A DNA stretch of 64,000 bases, from assembly GCF_000753865.1 (NCBI RefSeq), contig NZ_JQFW01000002.1, positions 1-64,000 on the forward strand, written 5' to 3'. Under the pieces are notes generated by a model. It saw only the letters and a list, made by a program, of their open reading frames with translations, had not been told where the DNA came from and made no database searches. This stretch comes from Alteromonas sp. LOR (GTDB lineage Bacteria; Pseudomonadota; Gammaproteobacteria; Enterobacterales; Alteromonadaceae). Of this stretch, positions 1 through 8,309 are shown in pieces (positions within the stretch are counted from its first letter, which is position 1; the number at the start of each line of letters is the position of its first letter). A program made the position numbers and the translations under genes.

Positions 1-84
1 ACCGTCTGCTCCTTGTCTTCAGCAGACCACCGCCCGCGCGGTGGTGACGATCTGGTAGTCGCTCATAAAAGTCTGACAGCTTAC
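1..84 (-). mobile_element. Possible end of an IS66-type insertion sequence, cut by the window edge
   Basis: Read on the minus strand, bases 60 to 1 encode a stretch ending RGRWSAEDKEQTV, which resembles the basic, Trp-containing N-terminus of the small IS66 protein TnpA. Just upstream on that strand, at 84 going down, the sequence begins GTAAGC; IS66-family ends typically begin GTAA. The reading frame has a stop codon about 20 codons before the match and no ATG, so the protein may start at a non-ATG codon or be broken. Only the edge of the element is visible. A chance resemblance is possible because the match is short. Confidence 0.4.
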
Positions 85-206
85 ATTGCTAATGTCGGCT
101 TTAGGTCGTTTGCTGCCTTTCAGGTTAAGTCGAAGCTCCCGATCAGAAGTGCCAGATTAAATTTGAGCCACTACATCTAATTGCTTTAGTGTCGACATTT
201 GCAAAG

Positions 207-1112
207 TTACTTAAACCTTATTGTATTTCGCCCGTCTTGTTTTGCTTGATAAAGCGCGTCATCTGCGCGCTTTATGACCTCTTCAGGTGTTTGCTTGTGT
301 GTTTTTTTGACTTCTGTAATACCAATGCTTACCGTAATTGAAAACGAGGTCGAGCCTTCAGTGAAAGAGGTTTTTTCAACGGATTGCCTTATCCTCTCGG
401 CAATGACCATTGTCTCCTCTTGCGACGCATTATGAATAATAGCTAAAAACTCTTCACCTCCGAACCTACCTAAAATATCGACTTCTCTAAGTTCTGAAGA
501 GGCAATTTCGGTGAATTTAAGTAGCACATCGTCACCAACAAGATGGCCATGGTTATCGTTAATGGCTTTGAAGTGGTCTAAATCCATGATCATTATTGAG
601 AACGGTAGGTTATCTCGTTCAAAACGAGATAGCTCTTCGCCTAATGCGCTAATTATCTCGCTTTTGTTCCACAGCTGTGTCATAGCATCTCGTCGAGCGC
701 GCTCTTCTAACTCAGCTTCAAGGCGTTTGGTATCGGAAATATCAACCATATAGCCTGTCCAAACTTGATGTCCTTCATAAAATTCATCACTTGGCTTGGA
801 GGACAATCTTATCCAAATAGTACCTTTTGCTGGATTGTTTATGCGAACGTCTGAACCAAAAAAATCGCCCAGTTGGTTTGCACTATTATCTTCTGCTTGC
901 AGTCGTTCTAAGTCGCTTGGGTAAACTATATTCCAAAAATTATCGATATCGTCCATCATGTCTTTAGCGTGTAGGCCTAATAAGTCATTGCTGCCTGGAC
1001 TTACATACAAAAGGCTCCCATCACCGTTAGGGAATAGCACGTATTTGTATAGAACACAGGGCGCAAACTCCAGCAGGTGTTCTAATTCAATTAAAGATAT
1101 ATTTCTGTGCAT
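207..1112 (-). CDS. PAS-GGDEF diguanylate cyclase
   Basis: This 301-residue protein probably makes cyclic di-GMP from two GTP in the cytoplasm. Residues about 15-130 form a PAS sensor domain (VYPSDLERL, then WTGYMVDISDTKR typical of the PAS/PAC end). Residues about 140-300 are a GGDEF domain with the active-site motif GGEEF at 218-222. An RxxD inhibitory site (REVD, 209-212) lies exactly five residues before it, so product feedback inhibition is expected. No signal peptide or membrane segment is evident, so the signal sensed is cytosolic. It is followed downstream only by the IS66-like edge and is preceded by the hybrid kinase gene on the same strand, with a gap of about 110 bases. The start ATG has only a weak ribosome binding site. 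Confidence 0.9.
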   Translation of the reverse strand: MHRNISLIELEHLLEFAPCVLYKYVLFPNGDGSLLYVSPGSNDLLGLHAKDMMDDIDNFWNIVYPSDLERLQAEDNSANQLGDFFGSDVRINNPAKGTIWIRLSSKPSDEFYEGHQVWTGYMVDISDTKRLEAELEERARRDAMTQLWNKSEIISALGEELSRFERDNLPFSIMIMDLDHFKAINDNHGHLVGDDVLLKFTEIASSELREVDILGRFGGEEFLAIIHNASQEETMVIAERIRQSVEKTSFTEGSTSFSITVSIGITEVKKTHKQTPEEVIKRADDALYQAKQDGRNTIRFK

Positions 1113-1223
1113 TTAAAAAGAAAGTCTTTTTGCAATTCCCATAACGAAAGCATAGTTACATGTTGCTAAAATCACCAATGTTTACGGCTTGAACAGCAAT
1201 ACGATTCTAAGTTGTTATATTCG

Positions 1224-4200
1224 CTAGTGCGCAGAGATGCCGCTAGCATTGAGGTTTGCTTTAACTATTTCATGTATTTCAGCAAGCGCACGACTCATTA
1301 TTTCAAGCTGCCTGTCAAAGTCTGTTTCAAAGTCTTCGGCTCGTTCTTCTTGATTTTGAATGGTGAGTTCGACAGCGCGTGTTAATTCAGCGAGTTCATA
1401 AGCACCAATGTACTTAAGAGAAGTAGTATAAATATGCACTATCCGTGAAATTGAAAGGTAATCTTTATCAGCAATAGCCACAGAAAGCGCGTCAAGCTCT
1501 GCTTGCAGTGCTATAAAGTCGGTAAGCAAAGTTGTATATAAAGATTCATCGTTAAGCAAAGACTGCATTGCTCGTGTTTTGTCGATACGAGTAAGTGATT
1601 TGAGAGGCTTCGCTTCGGCAGGAGTTTCGTACAACTCTTTCGCTCCAATACTGGCTGTTGTGGCTTTATGTTCGCGAATTAAGGTTGCCAGTACACTAAA
1701 TAGTTTGTCCGGCTCGACAGGTTTGTTGAGGTGAGCGTTCATTCCCGCCGCGATACTTTTGTCGATGTCTTGCTGCATAGCATGAGCTGTCATAGCGATG
1801 ATAGGCATCGTAAGCTGTAGTTCACCGCGAATGACTTTGGTTGCCTCTAAGCCATCCATTTCAGGCATTTGAATATCCATAAGCACTAAATCAAAAGCGC
1901 TATTGCGACGAAGTATATCGACAGCCTCTATGCCATTATTGGCCACTTGAATGTTTGCGTGAGTATCTTTAAGTAAACCTAAGGCCACTTTTTGATTAAG
2001 CGCATTATCTTCTGCTAGCAGAATAGTCTTACCGGCAAGGTCCAGAAATCCAGACACATCTGTCTCTATTATTTCTGCACTTGCGCGGTAATCTAGACAC
2101 AGCTCCTGAATATTATTGATGAGTTCACTGGCTCCGAAGGGCTTTTTGATAAAAGTCTTTATACCGAGGCGTGTTGCCTGTTCACGCATTTGCGCCGACT
2201 CAAACGCAGATAGCATAATGACTTTAGGAGGCCTAGCAGCAAACTCTTGGTTCATGATCGCGACAACTTCAAGGCCATCAATATCGGGCATTTTCCAATC
2301 TAAAATGAGCAAGTCGTAAGGTGCATTGTTGGCCGTGGCGTTGCGTAATTTAGCTATAGCTTCTTGACCGCCCGTGGCAAGGTCGGCTTCAATATTGGCC
2401 ATCAATAACGCCTCTGATATTGCGTGCCGTGATAAGCTTACATCATCTACGACCAACACTTTTAGGGCAGATAGCTGTTTAGAGGGAGACACTATCTTCA
2501 CTGCTAAATTACGTTTTACGTTTACCGTAAAGTAAAAGCTAGCGCCTTTGCCTAACTTGCTCTCAACCCATGTTTTTCCGCCCATCAATGAAGCCAGCTG
2601 CTGACATATGGCTAAACCTAATCCGGTTCCACCATAGCGCCGAGATGTGGATTCATTGCCTTGGTTGAATGGTTGAAACAGCCTGTTTTTTTCCTCGTTA
2701 TTTAAGCCAATGCCCGTATCTTTTACTTCAAATTCAAGCACTACGTCGTCGGCGACAAGTTCACACCCCACGCTAACAGAGACCAGTCCATCGTCGGTAA
2801 ATTTAAGCGCATTGCTTAAAAAGTTATTTAAAATTTGCTGTATGCGTAGCGGATCCCCAATTAAATTATGAGGAACATCTCTGGCAATGTGCTGGATTAG
2901 CTCAATGTGCTTTTCGTTGGCGCGGGGCAGGTGATATCGAATTGCCTGATTAACCAAAGCGTCAATATTGAAAGGCGTCGATTCAATATCCATTTTCCCC
3001 GCTTCAATTTTTGAAAAGTCGAGAATATCGTTCACTACGCTCAATAATGTCTTTGATGCACCTTCGATTTGCAACAGGTTGGTTTGTTGGTCCTTACTTT
3101 CGGCCGCGCGCTGAGAAAGTTTGGTAAGCCCGATAATTGCATTGAGTGGAGTTCGGACTTCATGACTCATACGAGCAAGAAAATCAGATTTTGCGTCGGT
3201 TGCCTTTTGCAGTTCTTTCGCTAGCTTGTTTAGGGCACTGCGCTGCTGCCGAGTTCTAAGCAACAAGCTTATTACTAACACTAAAGACAAGATAACGCCG
3301 GCAATAAAGTAAAGCTGAAAAGTATTGGTTTTTTGTTGAATAATATTGCGCTGCTCTTTTAACTGATTGTCTTTCTCAAGCAGTTGTATCGTGTCTTCTT
3401 TTTCTGCTATTGCTAAACGCACGCGATTTAATGCGAGTAATCTAGACTGTTGTTCGTTAAAACTTTGCTTATAGGTTTCTTGAAATTGTTTTGAATATTG
3501 CAGGGCCGACTGATAATCGTTTGTTGATTCAAATAGTGAAATGAGTTGCTCTAAAAACCTAAGCAGCAGCGCCTTGTCGCTCTGCACCTCTTCTTTTTTT
3601 AGTCCTGTCTCAAGCTCGCTGATAGCCAGCTCGACTTCACCCCGCTGTAAATAAATTTCAACCAGCTGCAGCAGACGAGGCCCCTCGGTGTATCGAAATC
3701 CAACCTTGCGATCTGCTTCTGCGGCTTTGTTGAGGCTTCGTAATGCTTCACTCATATTCCCTTGCGCTATGTATAGCTCTGCCATAGAGCTATACACAAT
3801 GCCGATAAAGGGGTAATTGATTTCAATCAGAATGTCATCCGCTAGTAGTAGGCTAACTTTCGCATCCTGATAATTGCCTAACTCTTTGTGTGCATAGCCT
3901 TGAAAATAATAAGCAATACCTTCACTTTCTCTATTCCCTAATCGTTGCGCCCAGGAAAGATATTGATGGCTAAACGATAGTAACTTTTCAAAATCTTTGA
4001 GCGAGGAATACACATTACCCATTGCACTGTATACCGACAGCACTTCGTCGCTATCTAACCGACTATACAGTTCAAGAGAATGATTCAAGGCATCTAGTGC
4101 TCGCCCATGCTCGCCAGAGAAATCTAAAATAAATCCTTCCAACCGAAATGACTCGGCAAGGGCTAATTTGTTATTACTAACCTTGGCATATTCGCGAGCA

Positions 4201-4544
4201 TCTAAAAGCTGTTGATAAGCTGATACATAATCTTGTTTTAAAATATCACGATAGGCTTTTAAGTTAAGAAATTGGGCGTGGTGGTAATCATTGGGGTGTT
4301 TAGTGAAGTACTGAGAAAGCCCTTTAACCGTGGTTTCTACAGATGGCTCGTTTTGTTTGATGCGCTCTTTAAGAGAGTTTAATAGCGTGGGTGTAGGTTG
4401 TATCTGGCCAAGGCCACTTTCTAACGCGTTATTTTGAACAAGCGTGCTTTGAAGCGGCATATTTTGCATAGCCATCACTGTTTTCATCGACAAACCAATG
4501 AAAACAACGACCACAAAAATAAACTGCTGTACTGCCACTTTCAC
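1224..4544 (-). CDS. TPR-containing hybrid sensor histidine kinase with two receiver domains and a degenerate Hpt
   Basis: A 1106-residue membrane-bound phosphorelay kinase. Residues 1-25 look like a signal peptide, about 60-390 are TPR-like helical repeats expected in the periplasm, and 409-429 is a membrane helix. A HisKA domain follows with the phospho-acceptor His461 in SHEVRTPLN, then a complete HATPase domain (N box NNFLSNALKF, G1 DTGIGL, G2 GGTGLGLAI). Two receiver domains follow, with acceptor Asp in LILDWKMPDIDG and LMDIQMPEMDG. The last 90 residues resemble an Hpt domain (VHIYTTSLKYIGAYEL), where the His survives but the usual Lys-Gly after it is replaced by Thr-Thr. The start is GTG, overlapping the stop of the preceding small gene by four bases (GTGA), which suggests translational coupling. 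The signal and output partner cannot be read from the sequence. Confidence 0.92.
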   Translation of the reverse strand: MKVAVQQFIFVVVVFIGLSMKTVMAMQNMPLQSTLVQNNALESGLGQIQPTPTLLNSLKERIKQNEPSVETTVKGLSQYFTKHPNDYHHAQFLNLKAYRDILKQDYVSAYQQLLDAREYAKVSNNKLALAESFRLEGFILDFSGEHGRALDALNHSLELYSRLDSDEVLSVYSAMGNVYSSLKDFEKLLSFSHQYLSWAQRLGNRESEGIAYYFQGYAHKELGNYQDAKVSLLLADDILIEINYPFIGIVYSSMAELYIAQGNMSEALRSLNKAAEADRKVGFRYTEGPRLLQLVEIYLQRGEVELAISELETGLKKEEVQSDKALLLRFLEQLISLFESTNDYQSALQYSKQFQETYKQSFNEQQSRLLALNRVRLAIAEKEDTIQLLEKDNQLKEQRNIIQQKTNTFQLYFIAGVILSLVLVISLLLRTRQQRSALNKLAKELQKATDAKSDFLARMSHEVRTPLNAIIGLTKLSQRAAESKDQQTNLLQIEGASKTLLSVVNDILDFSKIEAGKMDIESTPFNIDALVNQAIRYHLPRANEKHIELIQHIARDVPHNLIGDPLRIQQILNNFLSNALKFTDDGLVSVSVGCELVADDVVLEFEVKDTGIGLNNEEKNRLFQPFNQGNESTSRRYGGTGLGLAICQQLASLMGGKTWVESKLGKGASFYFTVNVKRNLAVKIVSPSKQLSALKVLVVDDVSLSRHAISEALLMANIEADLATGGQEAIAKLRNATANNAPYDLLILDWKMPDIDGLEVVAIMNQEFAARPPKVIMLSAFESAQMREQATRLGIKTFIKKPFGASELINNIQELCLDYRASAEIIETDVSGFLDLAGKTILLAEDNALNQKVALGLLKDTHANIQVANNGIEAVDILRRNSAFDLVLMDIQMPEMDGLEATKVIRGELQLTMPIIAMTAHAMQQDIDKSIAAGMNAHLNKPVEPDKLFSVLATLIREHKATTASIGAKELYETPAEAKPLKSLTRIDKTRAMQSLLNDESLYTTLLTDFIALQAELDALSVAIADKDYLSISRIVHIYTTSLKYIGAYELAELTRAVELTIQNQEERAEDFETDFDRQLEIMSRALAEIHEIVKANLNASGISAH

Positions 4545-4741
4545 GTCAATAAATAACTCACTACGCGATTGGCTTTACTAGTATCGCCAAATCGCTTCTT
4601 CACTTCATCTATGCACGCTTCGACAAAGCTTGAGAATTCCTTACTATCGGTGATCATCATTCCCTTTTGTCGGTGGCTACAGAATACACTTCCGTTACTA
4701 TAAGTCAGATTTTTTGCATTTACTACGGCTGACGATCGCAC
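4541..4741 (-). CDS. Small unknown protein, coupled to the hybrid kinase gene
   Basis: A 66-residue protein that I do not recognise. The GTG start at 4741 is preceded by a good Shine-Dalgarno sequence (GAAGGAGAG, with about seven bases between). Its stop overlaps the GTG of the kinase gene by four bases, a normal arrangement for coupled genes. The C-terminal half (SSFVEACIDEVKKRFGD) looks helical and soluble, and there is no membrane segment. An alternative internal start is the MMITDSK region. Position and the ribosome binding site are the main reasons for calling it real. Confidence 0.5.
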   Translation of the reverse strand: MRSSAVVNAKNLTYSNGSVFCSHRQKGMMITDSKEFSSFVEACIDEVKKRFGDTSKANRVVSYLLT

Positions 4742-5022
4742 ACATACTCTCCTTCAATGAGCCGTTAATGTTTATTTTAAATAAACGGTGTACGTCGAAT
4801 GGTTCTTTTTTATTAAAATTGGCACATTCACCTTTACTATTTCCACTTCTACTGCATTCGATCTTATTCATAAAAATGTCGAAAAGTAATTTATTTCAAT
4901 CTAAATGTTAAAAATACTATACATTGAGTAATAAATTAATTACTCTTGGTTCATTGAAAGCGCACCCTCAAGCGCACAATGTCTTAAATTACGTCGCGGT
5001 AACAAACTTAATGGAGCTACTT

Positions 5023-5499
5023 ATGAACATGACACTAAAAGAAAAAAGTACCTGGCTATCGCTCATTGCCACACTAGTGATTTTTGGCTCGTACACACTA
5101 AATGTAATCAACATTGATTTAGCTAGCGTGTCAGAGCAGCAAGCTATTGATATAGCCATGGGAAATTTGAGTCAGGCTATTTTATATATCATTATTGTAG
5201 AAATTATTTTCCAGTCACTTATTGCTGTTGCAGGTTCTAAAGCTGACATAGAAGGTGATGAGCGAGACCGATTTATCGCGTTAACTGCTAACAACAGTGG
5301 CTACTGGGTATTAAGTATTGGAGTAGTCATGACATTAGGTCAATTATTGCTACCACATGCACTTGGTGTTGAATCGTCGATAAAATCCTACTTTCCCATC
5401 CCATTGTTTGAAGTGCATGTGCTGTTGCTTATGTTTATTCTTTCGGAAATAGTGAGATTTACACATCAAATCATACTTTATAGAAAAGACGCGGTATAA
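5023..5499 (+). CDS. Four-helix inner-membrane protein paired with an XRE regulator
   Basis: A 158-residue hydrophobic protein with about four membrane helices (around WLSLIATLVIFGSYTL, AILYIIIVEIIFQSLIAV, GYWVLSIGVVMTLGQLLL and VHVLLLMFILSEIV). The frame is open back to 4924, but the ATG at 5023 is the only one with a proper ribosome binding site (GGAGC, seven bases upstream). The next gene, five bases downstream, encodes a small XRE-type regulator. This membrane-protein/Cro-like pairing is common in bacteria and the two are probably one operon. The molecular role is unknown. Confidence 0.75.
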   Translation: MNMTLKEKSTWLSLIATLVIFGSYTLNVINIDLASVSEQQAIDIAMGNLSQAILYIIIVEIIFQSLIAVAGSKADIEGDERDRFIALTANNSGYWVLSIGVVMTLGQLLLPHALGVESSIKSYFPIPLFEVHVLLLMFILSEIVRFTHQIILYRKDAV

Positions 5500-5504
5500 C
5501 CTTT

Positions 5505-5714
5505 ATGGCTATTACGAATAAAGTTAGAGAATGTCGCTTTTTTGCTAACGAGATGACGCAACAAACACTTGCTGAGGCCGTTGGTGTTACGCGGCAAACT
5601 ATTATGGCTATTGAAAAAAACAAGTATAACCCCTCGCTAGAGGTAGCGTTCAAAATTGCCAAACTCTTCGATAAATCTGTAGAAGAAGTGTTTGCCTATT
5701 TTCCTGATGATTAG
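5505..5714 (+). CDS. Small XRE-family helix-turn-helix transcriptional regulator
   Basis: A 69-residue single-domain DNA-binding protein. The helix-turn-helix is clear: TQQTLAEAVGVTRQTIMAIE at about residues 18-37, followed by NKYNPSLEVAFKIAKLF, the usual third and fourth helices. It belongs to the small Cro/YozG-like group often found next to a gene for a short membrane protein, as here. It lies five bases after the stop of the upstream gene, so the two are cotranscribed and it may regulate its own operon. There is no ligand or dimerisation domain beyond the HTH. Confidence 0.88.
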   Translation: MAITNKVRECRFFANEMTQQTLAEAVGVTRQTIMAIEKNKYNPSLEVAFKIAKLFDKSVEEVFAYFPDD

Positions 5715-5933
5715 GGCACCTGGGTGATAAGCCCGCTTGCTTTTTTAACATTAAATATCACGCTACATTTTCGTCATATTACTTAAAAGAGTTAGCGTAA
5801 ATTGCTACTTCACAGAGCGAAAATTCTTAACTTTATGATTATATTGGTTATTTTTATTTGGCGCTCTTTTTGCTCCCATTCTTCTGACTACTATTTTTAC
5901 ATATCTAGCTAAAAGCAATAATAAGGAAAGACC

Positions 5934-6932
5934 ATGTACACAGATGAAGACCTAGCACATGCGGTGCAGCAAAACATTTTTAGCCAGGGCGATGTAAATA
6001 GGTTCAGAGAATCTATCAATACACTGCGCCACAGTCATTTAGTTGATGAAGAGAACTTTCGCCTTATTAATGGCTTTAATGACATCTTTGTTGTTATAGC
6101 CAGTGCGCTTTTACTTGGCTCTTTAGCATGGCTTGGCTTTATTATTTCCCCACCACTAGCCGGCATTGCTGTAGCGGCAGGTTCATGGGGGTTAGCTGAA
6201 TACTTTGTCAATAAACGTCGTATGGCATTGCCTGCTATTGCACTTTTACTCGCCTTTCTCGGGGGCTTATTTGCAACGCCAATTCTGTTTAAGCCTGAAG
6301 TAAAAGAGTACGCCTTTATTGCTGCAGGTCTTATTACCACCGTTGGCGCTTTAATGCATTGGTCACGTTTTCATGTACCCATTACCGTAGCCGCGGGTGC
6401 CGCCACGTTATGTGCTTTTGCTGCAGCATGTTTATTTTATGTGGCCCCTGTGTTGATAGGTTACGTTAACCATATTGTTTTAGTGTTTGGTTTACTTGTT
6501 TTCGGTTTGGCAATGGTATGGGATAGCAAAGATACACTAAGACAAACTCGTGCTTCGGATACTGCTTTTTGGCTACACCTTATTTCAGCGCCTATGATTG
6601 TACATCCTATTTTTAATAGCCTCGGTGTGTTAGACGGCAATAGCGGGCTAATGATTTCCGCTGTGGTGCTTGGTTTATACGTTTTGTTAGCGGTTATTGC
6701 CATTGCAGTCGACCGCAGAGCAATAATGGTGTCGGCGCTAGTTTATGTTATTTATACGTTTTCGACATTACTGGAAAACGTGGGTTTCGTCACCTATAGC
6801 TTTGCCATTACCGGGCTATGTATTGGCTCAACGCTACTGTTGTTATCTGCATTTTGGCATAGCTGCCGAAAAGGGATTGTAAGTTCACTGCCTCAGCCAA
6901 TACAGCTTAAGCTGCCCGTATTAAAGGCTTAA
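5934..6932 (+). CDS. Multipass membrane protein of unknown function
   Basis: A 332-residue protein with a soluble N-terminal segment of about 45 residues followed by roughly nine or ten membrane helices. The start ATG has a good ribosome binding site (ATAAGGAAAG). The N-terminal part (DEDLAHAVQQNIFSQGDVNRF) with the membrane domain resembles the uncharacterised DUF2157/DUF4401-type membrane proteins, but I cannot assign the family firmly. It appears monocistronic: 219 bases separate it from the upstream gene, and a terminator follows at 7047-7080. Confidence 0.7.
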   Translation: MYTDEDLAHAVQQNIFSQGDVNRFRESINTLRHSHLVDEENFRLINGFNDIFVVIASALLLGSLAWLGFIISPPLAGIAVAAGSWGLAEYFVNKRRMALPAIALLLAFLGGLFATPILFKPEVKEYAFIAAGLITTVGALMHWSRFHVPITVAAGAATLCAFAAACLFYVAPVLIGYVNHIVLVFGLLVFGLAMVWDSKDTLRQTRASDTAFWLHLISAPMIVHPIFNSLGVLDGNSGLMISAVVLGLYVLLAVIAIAVDRRAIMVSALVYVIYTFSTLLENVGFVTYSFAITGLCIGSTLLLLSAFWHSCRKGIVSSLPQPIQLKLPVLKA

Positions 6933-7046
6933 GAAGGGCTTAGCAAAGGCCCAATAAGGATTTAGCACAAGATTTAGCTAAACAACCCAAGGGGTACGGC
7001 TACTTTACAAGCTGATCTTAAACAGTAGATTTAATACCGTATCGAG

Positions 7047-7080
7047 AAAGTCACTATCAAGGCTCAGGTAGTGACTTTTT
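7047..7080 (+). terminator. Rho-independent terminator after the 5934-6932 gene
   Basis: AAAGTCACTA pairs with TAGTGACTTT around a 12-base loop, and the right arm runs into a T tract. It ends transcription of the membrane-protein gene just before the S41-like gene. Confidence 0.8.
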
Positions 7081-7146
7081 TATTTGCCTATTGAAAAAGT
7101 AGGGCGAAGACAAACATATATATTGAATACATTACCTGGAAAGCTC

Positions 7147-8118
7147 TTGATAACCTTACGCCATTTTCCTACTTTGTTGATATACTTCGCGTTTCTTTTT
7201 ACGTCGATGTTTGCATCATTTTGTGTGACTGCTGAAGATGAACTGCTATCACAACAAGAAGTCGTCAAGGCGCTGAATAATCTTGTAGTGAGTGTAGATA
7301 AAGACTACCTACATGAGAAGCATCGGGAAAAGATAACTGAGCAGATCACCACCTCTCTCAACCAAGGTGACTTTGACGGTCATTATCAATTTCATCGGTT
7401 TAAACGAAAGCTCGAATCTTTGTTATATTCTTCAAGCCATGATGCTAATTTTGAGATTACATGGCGGTCTGGGTCAGAAAATTTGGCCAACGCACCAGAT
7501 AGAGTTTTCCCCAGTACCATTGAAACCCAATTGCTCGAATCGAATATTGGCTACTTGGGAATTGATGGCGACCTTTTTAATGAGCACGCAAAAAGCGATA
7601 TAGACAATGCTGTGGCTTACTTATCTAGCGCCACTGCCCTCATTATCGATTTAAGAAGTGCTGGCTACGTCGACCTGCATGTTGCTAAGCAATTCCTAAG
7701 TTACTTTGTACCTACAGGTAAACCCCTCGCAACGCTTACCCTAGCTCACAATAATGCTTCTCAGCTAGTGGCGAGTAATACCGATTTTAAAATGGGTGAG
7801 AAGGTGCCTATTTTTGTGGTTACATCGCCTTTTGTGGCGGGTTCGTGGGAGTTTGTAGCCTATACACTTCAACAGACAAGTAAGGCGACTGTTGTAGGTA
7901 CGCGTACAATGGGTTTGAGCTATCTATCGACCACCACACCACTTAGTGAGCACATCAATCTTGTGATGACCTACGGCGATTTACGACATCCGTTTACCCA
8001 AGAAAGCTGGAAAGATGAGGGAGTCATACCGGATATTCCCTGTGAGGCAACCGACGCAGTGACAGCCGCTCTTGAACTAGTTGAGAAACGTTTAACCACT
8101 GAAACGAAAAGTAACTGA
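7147..8118 (+). CDS. Exported S41-family peptidase-like protein, catalytic serine doubtful
   Basis: The C-terminal half (about residues 130-320) has the S41 (C-terminal processing/tricorn-type) peptidase fold pattern: SNIGYLGIDG, then ALIIDLRSAGYVDLHVAKQFLSYF, then VPIFVVTSPFVAGSWEFVAY, then VVGTRTMGLS. Aligned by eye to the usual TSxxTFSAAExFAY motif, the nucleophile position is Gly, with a Ser one residue later, so the protein may be inactive or use a shifted residue. The N-terminal region LRHFPTLLIYFAFLFTSMF looks like a signal peptide. The start is uncertain: the frame is open from 7084, but TTG at 7147 follows a GGAAAG ribosome binding site and gives a sensible signal peptide; ATG 7207 is another option. 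A terminator follows directly. Confidence 0.65.
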   Translation: MITLRHFPTLLIYFAFLFTSMFASFCVTAEDELLSQQEVVKALNNLVVSVDKDYLHEKHREKITEQITTSLNQGDFDGHYQFHRFKRKLESLLYSSSHDANFEITWRSGSENLANAPDRVFPSTIETQLLESNIGYLGIDGDLFNEHAKSDIDNAVAYLSSATALIIDLRSAGYVDLHVAKQFLSYFVPTGKPLATLTLAHNNASQLVASNTDFKMGEKVPIFVVTSPFVAGSWEFVAYTLQQTSKATVVGTRTMGLSYLSTTTPLSEHINLVMTYGDLRHPFTQESWKDEGVIPDIPCEATDAVTAALELVEKRLTTETKSN

Positions 8119-8178
8119 AGCGAAAGGCAATTAAAATGCATACATCTTCATTATGCTTTTGCTTTCGCTTGTTTTTTT
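8118..8178 (+). terminator. Rho-independent terminator after the S41-like gene
   Basis: AAGCGAAAGGCAA (8118-8130) pairs with TTGCTTTCGCTT (8159-8170) with one bulged G, and the inner part AAAATGCATA/TATGCTTTT extends the stem. A run of seven T follows. The stem begins at the last base of the stop codon. Confidence 0.75.
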
Positions 8179-8184
8179 GCACCT

Positions 8185-8214
8185 GTCATTAAAAGCGCCG
8201 TCATTAAAAGCGGT
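8185..8214 (+). repeat. 15-bp tandem repeat, two copies
   Basis: GTCATTAAAAGCGCC is followed directly by GTCATTAAAAGCGGT; 13 of 15 bases agree. It lies in the 191-base spacer before the YihY/BrkB-like gene. Confidence 0.6.
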
Positions 8215-8309
8215 CGCTGGCTGAAATCATAAACTGTGTGAAAATATTTTAATCCTAGTCATACCCACTGCTGTATCTATCCTATCAATAAAAAAGTTAA
8301 CGCGAGAAC

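Noticed and set aside
4714-4911. Open frame of 65 codons on the plus strand before the membrane protein/XRE pair
   Set aside because: It has no good ribosome binding site, overlaps the small coupled gene on the other strand, and its composition (FLLKLAHSPLLFPLLLHS) reflects AT-rich spacer DNA.
5023-5714. Toxin-antitoxin pair (membrane toxin and XRE antitoxin)
   Set aside because: A 158-residue four-helix protein is too large for typical membrane toxins, and the membrane protein/XRE pair is a common non-toxin arrangement.
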